This document shows positions 12,837 to 21,799 of a stretch of DNA of 43,244 nucleotides, one piece after another. Source of the DNA: Plakobranchus ocellatus (taxonomy: Eukaryota > Mollusca > Gastropoda > Plakobranchidae); NCBI GenBank assembly GCA_019648995.1, contig BLXT01008489.1, positions 38,947 through 82,190 on the forward strand, written 5' to 3'. Under the pieces are notes generated by a model. The model did not search any database and was not told the origin of the DNA. It saw nothing but the letters and a program-made list of their open reading frames with translations. How positions within the stretch are numbered: the stretch's first letter is position 1; every line of letters begins with the position of its first letter. A program made the translations under genes and the position numbers.

Positions 12837-13085
12837 CGTCCTCCTCGTGCACCTCCTGCGCCTCCTCTTTGAACTCCTTCTCCTGCTTTTCTGCTCATCC
12901 TCTTCCTCCTCGTCTTCCTTTTCCTTTTCCTCCTCTTCCTCCTCCTCCTCCTCCTTCTTCTCCTTCCCCTCTTCTTCCTCTTCCTCCTCGTCTTCCTTTT
13001 CCTTTTCCTCCTCTTCCTCCTCCTCCTCCTTCTCCTCCTTCCCCTCTTCTTCCTCTTCCTCCTCCCTCTCCTCCTCTTCCTTTCA
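12837..13085. repeat. long polypyrimidine tract with a 78-bp duplicated unit
   Basis: About 250 bases are almost exclusively C and T on the plus strand (TCC, TTCC and CTTC units). The sequence around CGTCTTCC at 12911 recurs 78 bases later at 12989, so a 78-bp block is duplicated within the simple repeat. Pro- and Ser-rich frames read from it are not genes. Such tracts can adopt triplex (H-DNA) structures. Confidence 0.9.
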
Positions 13086-14450
13086 ATTCGACTAAAATTG
13101 CTACTACAATTTTAACGCTTACTCAAATAAACTATAAATTGCCACCACACCAAAACGTTATAACATGCTATTCCATAAACAGACATGACCAGGCGCTAAG
13201 TCCATTAGTTTTGCATAAGAAGAAGCAACATTATTAATCTTTCTTAGTCTGATCTGTTTTGTGTCTTTGAGTATGTGTTCACGCGGGATACTTACAATGT
13301 AGGATTAAATCATGCTGATGTGCAAAATAATGTTGATGACTTCTTATCATGTGTATAATAATAGGTCACATAGATTTGTGTGGGATCTCTGTGATTTATA
13401 ACACTTCTATGATCAATCCTACTATCTTTGTACTTAGCAATGTCTCCCTTGAGTACCTGTAGATCTCAAAGCAATAATTCATTTGAAATGTGGGGAGTTT
13501 GGTCGTCTAGCTGAACCCTCAAACGAATAAACTTTTCACAGATGTATTTGTTTCTAGCCATGGCACACCTGACCAAACATCAAAAGCACAGAAAAAAGCA
13601 CCTTCTTGCAGTCCATGAATATTCAGTGGGGAAAATCCGTCTCGTCACCTTATGTCGGTCTTTCTTCAAGCTTATACAACTCTGAAGTAGTCCTGATACT
13701 TCTATACGTGAACGGGCTAACAATAAGTTTAGGAGAAAAATTGGCGTACTGGCAAACTAATGATAATAATAAAATGAATTCCTGTCAGCACGTATTTCTA
13801 AGTGCGTGAAAAAATGTCAAGGGATTACATGAGATAAATCGTTATTGTTTTTTTTTTATAGGTGCATTGGTTTGGTTGAAAAGTGATAGAGCTGTGCGTG
13901 AGCTAAATTGTATACGTGATTTTGTGTGTGTATTTATATATATATATATATATATATATAAACATACACACACACGCAAATAATCCAACTAGCATGATAA
14001 AAATCATAACGATCAATTACTTCTTCTATTATTAGTACAGATAGGTTTGTTACTTGACCTGTTTGTACTACCTAGTGACGTAAAGTCTTTAAGAATAATT
14101 TACATGTTAATTTTCCATACTTAATCATAATGTGACCGTTATTCCTGATTTGCCCGTAATTGTGGAGTAAAAGATTTTCACTTTTAAAATGAATACAATT
14201 GCACCTCAATTACATGTGCGTAGTTTTAATGTAAAGAGACATTTCGAGTCTTGAAAAAAGGTGGCAAAAAGCATAAAAGACAAAAGTGATTCAGAAATAT
14301 AAGTTTCTGAAACCGAGACAGAGGTGAGTTATTAGAAATTCTGTTAAAAATCAATTTCTTCAGCTAGCCAGAATACCGCATTGCCATGTTCCACAGAATG
14401 TGAACAAAACAGGACAATGAAATTCGTAGACGCAAGAGTTTGGAGGGAGA
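13086..14450. other. no recognisable gene
   Basis: No coding or RNA gene could be supported here apart from the palindromic microsatellite at 13924-13975. Confidence 0.55.
13924..13975. repeat. palindromic (GT)(TA)(CA) microsatellite
   Basis: GTGTGTGTAT leads into a TA run and closes with ATACACACAC, so the 52-base tract is nearly self-complementary along its length and could extrude a cruciform. Confidence 0.85.
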
Positions 14451-14462
14451 CTATAAGGAAAG

Positions 14463-14624
14463 GTTTGTTTTTTTTTTGCAAATAGCCAGTCCACAACAAG
14501 GTGATCTCAGGCTTATAGGCCATCCGTAAGGCCAAGGCGCCGGTGGTGGGGCTCGAACCCGCGACAGAAGGGTCCCCTGCAGATCTCAGGGCGGACTCGC
14601 TAGCCACTGTGCCACTGACGCCCC
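14463..14624 (-). mobile_element. intact tRNA-derived SINE with 12-bp target-site duplication
   Basis: The element reads on the minus strand. Its head is GGGGGCGTCAGTGGCACAGTGG; the pol III A box TGGCACAGTGGC is at 14614-14603 and the B box GGTTCGAGCCC at 14559-14549. It ends with the conserved tail CTGAGATCACCTTGTTGTGG and an A-rich tract. The 12 bases CTATAAGGAAAG flank it exactly on both sides (14451-14462 and 14625-14636), the mark of LINE-machinery retroposition. The intact promoter boxes and perfect duplication make this the youngest copy seen and the best guide to the family consensus. Confidence 0.93.
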
Positions 14625-15214
14625 CTATAAGGAAAGAGTATGAGACACAGTAAGGATATTCAGAAAGGAAGAATATTAATAAATGTAAGATCAGTAAGGT
14701 GCCTCGAAAACCCATAAAAATCTTGAGACCTTTTTATTGACATCATAAATCAGGTTCAGGAACAAATAGCAAACGGATAAACAGGAACAAGAAAAAATTA
14801 CAAGAGGAAAATGACAGGTGAATCTAGAGGCAAAAATGGCAAGTGAACAAACCAAAAGAAAAATGACACATAAGTCAAGAGAAAAGTTGCAAGTGAATCA
14901 AGAGAAAAGTAAAAGATGAATCAAGAAAATGGTATGTGGATCAAGAAAAAAAAATAGCAGGGGAATGAAAAGAAATATTGTTAGAGAAAAAATGAGTAGT
15001 GAATAGAGAGGCAAATTGCGGGTAAATTAATGAAGAGAAACATTGCAAGTGAATCAAGAGGGAAATGGCTGTCATTGATAAAGAGAAAAGAGCGAACTGC
15101 ATAAGCATCTATTTTAGCAAACTGTGCCGTTCTGTAAAGCAGGCACATTTAAATCTCAATCATAACAAAATAGAACGATTTTGAAAGGGTAAATATATAT
15201 GTAGTGGTCACTCC

Positions 15215-15450
15215 TAATGGAAAAAAAAAGAAGACAGAGGAGGAGGGCAAGAAGAATGAGAAAGTGAAGAAAAAGACGGAGGAAGAGAAAGAGAAGGCGC
15301 AAGAGAAGAAAAGCGACAAAGAAGTAGGAGGAAGAGGAGGAGAAGGAAGAAAAGGAAGGGAAGAGGAGGAAAACAAAAAAGGAAAGAGGAAAGCACGAGG
15401 AAGAGCGGGCCCCATGAGGAGAAAGAAAAAGAAAAGGAGAACAAGAGTGA
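15215..15450. repeat. long polypurine tract
   Basis: About 235 bases are nearly all A and G on the plus strand (AAGAAG, GAGGAA and AGGAAG units). Lys/Glu-rich or Phe/Ser-rich frames from it are artefacts. It is complementary in character to the polypyrimidine tract at 12837-13085, about 2.1 kb away. Confidence 0.88.
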
Positions 15451-16163
15451 GGGTGGTGAACTGAGGGAAGAGATACGGGTTGGGATCTTATTAAAGAGGG
15501 AGAAGAAAGCCGATCAAGTGGTCTGGTTGGTTGTTTTTAACCTATTTTCATATTTCACTCTTCCAGATTCTGTATTTTGATACGTCAGTCGCCGCCAGAC
15601 TTGGTGCTGTGAATCAATTTAATAAGAGTGTTGCACATACAGGAAACCAAGCAGGAGCTTTTGATTCAAACCACCCTTATTAAATAACCACAGCGCCACA
15701 AACCACTACATCCTTTGTGATTGATGAGAGAAAAATGAGGATTTTGAAACTCGAAATGTGAGTGTTCATAGACACGCTTCCAATATTCTTATCTACACCT
15801 ATATTTAAAAATTATGTTCAAAATTTTAAAACATTGTCCGCCTTAGGATGAAGAATAATGATACATTTATGTTTAAACAAAATGCATGCGCTTACAACTA
15901 TTGTGTTCCGTGTGTCGTTAATGCACAGCTCACATCACGAAGTGGTCATCTTTCACTCAGGTACAGGTAGACTTCTGGAGCCTGTCAGTCTGTCTATCAG
16001 TCTGTCTTCTCGTGAGATAAATAACGCCAGTGGTTCACATAAAAGTGTTCCTCATGATCGAAGGTGCAAAAGATGGTAGATTAATACAGATTGATAATTC
16101 GTAAGCCCGTACGCCCCATACCCCATCCTTCCTTACCTTTTTCGTCTCTTCTCCAGCTCTCTT

Positions 16164-16165
16164 NN
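16164..16165. other. unresolved bases (2 N)
   Basis: Two N inside a CT-rich stretch. Confidence 0.99.
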
Positions 16166-16298
16166 CTCTCTCTCTGACAACACATACTTTGATTTTCCTT
16201 ATATTTTCTGAGGTTTTTTTTTTCGCCATTTATTTCCAATATGAAAAAAAGGGAATGTTTGTCTTTTTTTCAAAACTAGGATAAGTTTTTTGTGTGTG

Positions 16299-16336
16299 TA
16301 CATATAGCCCGCCCAAAACAAGGTGATCTCAGGCAT
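16299..16336 (-). mobile_element. 5'-truncated SINE tail fragment
   Basis: On the minus strand, GCCTGAGATCACCTTGTTTT followed by GGGCGGGCTATATG matches the 3' tail of the SINE at 14463-14624. The tRNA-derived head is missing, as expected of a 5'-truncated insertion or a remnant. Confidence 0.7.
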
Positions 16337-17435
16337 GTAAAACATTTGCACATCATGCAGAACACACAGCAGGAGGATTAAGGATAATGCTAACGTAAAA
16401 AGAAGTAAACTCACTAATCTCTCGTTAACCAATATTATTAATACGCCATCTCTCAGAAGCATTCCGAAACGCAACTAAAAACATCAACTGGAACATCATC
16501 CAGTGCTATACGCCACCGAACTCCGCATCATAATAATGAAGAAAAACTAGACTACTACAGAAAACTGCAAGAAACTAAAAACTGACTCATCAGTAGAGAT
16601 ACTTCTCTCACAAAAGGTCTCAAGGTCAAGCTTCGCTACGATAACACTGGATTAGAGAATATGGGCCAAAAAAAAAGTGGGTGATATTAGTAGAAACAAA
16701 GATCTCTACTGAATGATGCTTGCAAAATGAGGTTATATTAGGTAACAGCCTTTTCCCCTCACAAAATTATTCACAAAACTACATTAATGTCTACGGATGG
16801 CATAGGCATAACCATCAATTTAGTTATTGATGAAATCAGAATACACTCTTCATTTCGTTTTCTAATTTCATCTTAAACTTCTCTTGCGTGTTCGTAAACG
16901 TTTCAAAAGTTGGCATGTAGTTGGCCAAAGACGCAAATAGCAGAAAAAATCTCGGAGATGACTGCAGCTTACATTGTTGGTTATAGTATCGCATGAAGGT
17001 TGATGCTCAGGACCAGTCGGCAACAATACATTTTTCAACAGCAGACCCAGAAGCTGTTCGAGTGAAATAGCAAAACCAGCAAATTGTAGAATTGTGTGGG
17101 TTCATTTGTCAAGAGCATCTCAATTCCTGACACGACGAGGAGGGTGATCTCGATAACTGATAAGTAACTGTCTGCACTGTCATGGTGCCATATAAACCCT
17201 CAAATGTTATGTTATTATACATAATCCTCTGTCGGTAGAAAACGCCTTGAAGGTAATGCAAGTGGTGGGTTCCCTGATGTAGTGATATGAAATGCATATA
17301 AATAATGTGCACACTCCCCATTGTTGTGGAGCGGGGCAATTGAGATCTATATTAAACCCCCTCTTCTTTAAACTTCTAATCACAAGTGCCTAAGTGTTCG
17401 GTATTTATTTGTTAAGGCGTCTGTAAATGGCAGAC

Positions 17436-17723
17436 CCGGTGTAGCACGCTAAAACGACTCTACCCCAGAAAGACTCTAGAGTCAACATGGCGGCCGCCAG
17501 AAACACTTTGGAGTCTCTATAGCGGCCGCACAAAAATACACTCTGGAGTCTGCCTGCGGCCGCCAAAACTACTTTAGAGTCTGTCTGGCGGCCGCCGGAT
17601 TGACTAGAGTAAGATTGGCGTGGGCGGGGCTCACGCCACACAGACTCTAGAGTGTTTCTGGCGGCCGCCAGTCTGACTCTAGAATCTGTCTGGCGTGAGA
17701 GTCATTCTGGCGAGCTACACCGG
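17436..17723. mobile_element. foldback element of alternating palindromes
   Basis: The block begins with CCGGTGTAGC and ends with its exact complement GCTACACCGG. The outer arms of roughly 80 bases (17436-17516 against 17642-17723) are inverted copies that match at most positions. Inside, short palindromes alternate: GCGGCCGC at 17490, 17522, 17556, 17588 and 17661, and TCTAGA-centred ones at 17475, 17646 and 17678 with decayed versions between. The spacing is about 32-34 bases. A further inverted pair, TGGCGTG/CACGCCA, lies at 17616-17638. There is no open reading frame. Terminal inverted repeats and no coding capacity suggest a non-autonomous foldback or MITE-type element; I see no clear target duplication. 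The GC and CpG content is far above the surroundings. Confidence 0.75.
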
Positions 17724-18799
17724 CAACAATATCCAATACCAAGTAGCTGGCTTCATCGACTAGTGTAAAATAGTACGAAATATTACGAATACGCACTCAG
17801 TGGAACGCAATTAATCAGCTTGCACAGTTGCCCGCCGCAAAAGTGCATAATTTCCCGTGAGATGTCTCCTAAGCTCTTCATAATAATGGTTGAAAGCCAG
17901 CCTGAAAGGGTAATCAAGGCTGAATAGTCTTGTTTTCCAGTCGCGTCCGGAAAGGGACAGGGAAAAGCATACACTTTACGTTAGATACTCCAGTCCATCG
18001 ATATAGCATTCATTACCCATGCACTAGTTTACCTTCATTCTATATCTGCGACCAGATTCTAATACCCTGGAATGAGTAGCCTAAAATATAATTATTGTTT
18101 ACAGGAATATACCAAAAACATAATATGTTAGGCCTAATGTCATTGAAGTGACGTTCAGTGCTGCCACAGCGATAGGCCTATGCCAAAGTATAGAAGTAGC
18201 TGTAAACAACCGAATATGCTCCCCCCAATTCTTTATAAAGCATTTTAAATAGAGAAAAGTGGCTACCATACCTTGATTATTAAAACGCATTTGTAACTCA
18301 TCCTTGACTAAAGGTGGTCGCTCAGCATCAAAGCGCTGCAAGCTTTTCTCAGCAGGTCCGCATTTTCGGGTTATCAAACCATCGAGCCCAAGGATGTATT
18401 AGAAAGAAGGATACAGGGTATGAAGACATGATGGTATGTGAAATATCCGCATCAAGACCTCATTCCTCAAACCTTTTAAGTTATAGTTCTTTCCTCTTTT
18501 TAAAAAAAAATTCTGCATTACATTTATGATACTTGTCACGTCTTCTTGGAAAAAAAAAAAGGATGGAAAAAGAATCTTAAAAAAAAAAACAATGACAAAA
18601 AATGATGCAGCGACAACGACTTTTGAACACACACAAAGCTGAAAAACGAAATGAAAGTCATGGATGTTTTCCATCATTTTATTTACACAAATCGCGGTTA
18701 CCAGTCGGCAGCCAACACGGAATGAGAACATGACAGTATAGGCTGGATACCGTATAGTAGAATTATGCTCACTTAGTGTCCCCTCTACATAAATTTGCA

Positions 18800-18841
<42 letters not shown>

Positions 18842-19449
18842 CACACATTCATTAACTCACACTCTTTATCTTTCTCTATATCCTAATAGCTTATTATTAG
18901 ACCATTAAAATATACATGGTACATGTAAAGAAACAAGCATGAAAAAGAGCCCTGCTGAACTTAAAAAATGTTAGTGACTATCTTAGAAAGATTAATGATT
19001 GTCATTAATAATAATTATGCGATATTGTGCTACAATGTTTTGTCTTTTTGAAGAAGTAGATTTTGTGTGAAGCCTTCGGTTAGATTTCGTAATTTGTAAA
19101 AGCATTTGTAGAAATCTCGTTCACAGGATAAATCTCTTCATTCCTGATCTCTAGGTCACAGCTAAATGTTGTTTTGGTTTCTTTTGAAAAAAAGAGGTAT
19201 GAAAATAAAAGACATGATAGTTGTCTTTCTTTTGTTGTGAGGTGATAGCTCTAAAAGTTAACCAAAAAGTACATTGCAAATACCTAAAACATTCACTCTT
19301 ATTTCAAGCTCTTTTTAACAACTTCTATCTAGATAGGGGTCTTTTGCCTGGTAACTTCCTTTGCATTCAAGTTGAAACAGTCAATTGAAAGTAATACTCA
19401 GCAATATTCACGAGAAAAATACGTTTTAGACTATGTTTACTGTCCATTT
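17724..19449. other. no recognisable gene
   Basis: AT-rich with a CT microsatellite at 18802-18837. On the minus strand AATAAA occurs at 18684-18679, followed by a GU-rich stretch near 18642-18629. This is a possible but unproven poly(A) site far downstream of the DDR stop codon. Confidence 0.5.
18802..18837. repeat. (CT)n microsatellite
   Basis: A pure CT run of 18 units. Confidence 0.95.
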
Positions 19450-20108
19450 ACAGAACACTGAGGTTTAAAAAGTATCCATTCTTCAGGTAGATGTTTTCAA
19501 AAACAACCCCCCCCCCAAAAAAAAAAAAAAAAATGAAGCACTTACAACAAACACACTGACCAAGATCAATTAAAAAAAAGACCACAAAAAAAAAAAGTAA
19601 GAAATGATGCATGTATAATAAAAATTGAAAAGGGAAAAAAAATGATAACAAAGTGTTTAAAGAAGACTAAATACAGACAGCTACAAATTTTTGTTACAGA
19701 CATATTTTGACTCAGTAGTGGTTTTCAGCAAAATAGATGTACAAAATATATGGTTAAAAAAAGCCAAAGAAGCAAGAACAAAACAAAGATATTTTCCTGG
19801 AGTAGGCAAAATATTTCACAGAATTTTGGTGTCATTCCCATTTACACAAATTTTTAACTTTGATGCACATAGTCAATTTCAAAGCATTAAAAAAACAACG
19901 ACAAAAAAACAAAACCATTGGCATAATCATCAAAATCTAAAAGACAACAAAAACATGTATACAATGGTCGTGAGTTAAAGCAAAATTTACAAAAAGCACA
20001 GGAGCATTAAATAAAATGTAATTGTGGATAAAACAGAAGCATAACTTGAGTAAGATCACAAACTACAAAAAAGGGATGGTGAAATCTTTGGTTAAACCAA
20101 GGGTAAAA

Positions 20109-20176
20109 CTACCATGATCAAACACAGTACTGTGGAGATACTGTTTACGATACTGCACTGTGTTTGATCATGATAG
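20109..20176. ncRNA. microRNA-like hairpin 1
   Basis: The arms 20113-20128 and 20157-20172 are perfectly complementary over 16 bases (CATGATCAAACACAGT). Pairing extends on both sides with isolated mismatches to about 23 pairs around a 16-base terminal loop. Size, loop and mismatch pattern fit an animal pre-miRNA. On the minus strand two of the mismatches become G-U pairs and one G-U is lost, so pairing slightly favours minus, the sense of the DDR gene; plus is not excluded. I cannot match it to a known microRNA. The minus 3' arm shares ACAGTACTGTG with my memory of vertebrate miR-101, which may be chance because that string is itself nearly palindromic. Confidence 0.5.
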
Positions 20177-20407
20177 CTAGAACAAGACCAGAGTGTGTAG
20201 GGGAAATAATCCCATCAAATCATCAGGAGTGTTCCTTGGCACAAGAAAAAAAAAATATTTAATTAAGTATGACTTTTCATCATATTAAAAAATAATTATG
20301 TTCATCCAGTTTAAAATTTACAGGTTGAAGATGGAAAAAAAAAAGTTGTTTTGTTTTTCCAACTGTTCAAAGACATTATAGTTATTTGGGGAAGTGTATG
20401 TACATAA

Positions 20408-20484
20408 CTGCTGAAGCCAAATGAAGAGCAGTATGGTTAGTCTTAAGTCTATGGATTATACTGCTTTACATTTGGCTAAGGCAG
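20408..20484 (+). ncRNA. microRNA-like hairpin 2
   Basis: The arms 20408-20438 and 20454-20484 pair along about 28 positions, with cores GCCAAATG/CATTTGGC and GCAGTAT/ATACTGC. Mismatches are few and the loop is about 15 bases. On the plus strand five of the pairs are G-U; on the minus strand these become A-C mismatches, so the plus strand (antisense to DDR) folds much better. The 5' arm contains GCCAAATGAAG, which recalls the body of the molluscan miR-745/miR-22 group as I remember it, but the seed and arm do not agree. It lies 230 bases from hairpin 1. Confidence 0.5.
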
Positions 20485-21654
20485 AAAAAACAAGGATATT
20501 ATTTGTAATCTCTCTATACAAAAGATATCGATGGTGGGAACTGCCCAACACAATGTTCATTAAAACATCAAAAAACAGTCTTTAAATTTAGTACCCCCCC
20601 CTCCCCCCAAAAAAAGTCCTCACTTCAAGATCTACAAATGAAACAAAAACCCCTCCAGTATCTTTTCATCTATTTCACTTTTTACCTGCTTCTGGAAAAT
20701 CCCTCAGAAAGGATTACATTTTTCCTTTTCATTGAGAGAAATCAGAAATAATGAATAGATAAATTTTCACAGAGGCAAGGTATTTGACGCAATTTATTTA
20801 TGAACAGATCCTGTTTTATGGCTCTCTTTTCACAGAGGTGAATAAAACTTGAATTTTTAAAAAAGTTGTTACTGCAGAACTGCAGATTTTTTTTCTTAAA
20901 ACTTACCTTACAACCAATCAATTTCTGTTTAAAAGAAAACAAAAGTAATGGATATGAATCTAAATGCATTCTAAATTAAAATTAATCAGACCCCAAAACT
21001 GATGCAATGTAAATCTAAAGTTTCCACGGCTTAACATTAGGTTAAATGCATTATCTGCAGTGTTTTTATTATTCTGAGATTGCTCTTGAACATCACTATT
21101 GCTCTATGTCAAGCCCATGTAATCAAGTAACTACTCTCATGTAATCATACATAGTGTAGAAAGAACTTTCCAAGATTCCAAGGCTAAATCACATTACATG
21201 ATTGTATATGTCCTGTAAGCAACCACTGTGTTCAATGCAACGGAGATTGATTGAAAAAAATTATCTGAAAAGTGCCCTTCAAGCTGCTGCTAATTTATAA
21301 AACAACAACAATATAAATGTTATGCCATGGCTTCTATCCTGATTTCCACCCAAAAGTTGACATTCAAGCATAACAATTTGAAATGGTTACAAAATAATAA
21401 TGTAAAAAAACTAACTCTACCTTTTCTTCGTTTCAAAAGTATAAATTTCCTACAGAATATTCATGAAATGAAAATAAAAAAAATTGAAAGTACCGCTTTA
21501 CCATTTCTTTTGTTACACACATTTCCATCTAACCAAAGTCTTTTTTTATTTGTTTGTAAAAAATCAAGTTAAAAAAAATTTAGCACAGAATTTTAAGCGA
21601 TTTGTATGTAAGATGTAATATTAAGTCAAACAGAACCTGTTATTTTGTTAAATG

Positions 21655-21662
21655 TATTTACA
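21655..21662 (-). promoter_or_regulatory. possible Pumilio-type element
   Basis: The minus strand reads TGTAAATA, the consensus bound by Pumilio proteins in 3' UTRs. It matters only if the DDR transcript reaches this far. Eight bases are easily met by chance in AT-rich DNA. Confidence 0.2.
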
Positions 21663-21742
21663 TAATTATTTGTTTTTATGTAAAACAAACACATCAATGG
21701 TATTAAAAATGCCACGTCATCTCACTCTTCCTCATTGTAACA

Positions 21743-21799
21743 CACCATGTGGCCCTGTAACTATTAACATAATTACAGGTTGACCAGGACAACATGGTG
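21743..21799. other. stem-loop, weaker hairpin
   Basis: CACCATGT (21743-21750) pairs with ACATGGTG (21792-21799). Inside, CCTGTAA (21754-21760) pairs with TTACAGG (21773-21779) around a 12-base loop. An alternative inner pairing uses CAGG at 21785-21788. The asymmetric interior makes a microRNA precursor less likely than for the hairpins at 20109 and 20408. Confidence 0.35.

Larger units (their letters stand above)
15451..17435. other. no recognisable gene; short inverted repeat
   Basis: No gene is supported. An inverted repeat pairs 15617-15630 with 15672-15685 (13 of 14 bases, 41-base spacer). Two N at 16164-16165 mark an unresolved CT-rich spot. Confidence 0.55.

Noticed and set aside
12811..13237. 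Ser-rich, Pro-rich and Gly-rich open frames on both strands
   Set aside because: They come from the polypyrimidine simple repeat.
14344..14715. Minus-strand 123-codon frame with a hydrophobic start
   Set aside because: Most of it is the SINE read through (its TGAGATCAC tail appears as PEITLLW); similar peptides at 16199-16474 and 32475-32786 are the same artefact.
15149..15464. Lys/Glu-rich and Phe/Ser-rich open frames
   Set aside because: They come from the polypurine tract; composition alone keeps them open.
20090..20105. CTTTGGTTAAACCAAGG, part of which looks like the miR-9 seed region
   Set aside because: It is a short loopless palindrome with no precursor-sized hairpin around it.
21120..21210. 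Possible hairpin pairing TCATGTAAT with ATTACATGA
   Set aside because: Only nine contiguous pairs with a loop of about 50 bases and poor extension; expected by chance in AT-rich DNA.
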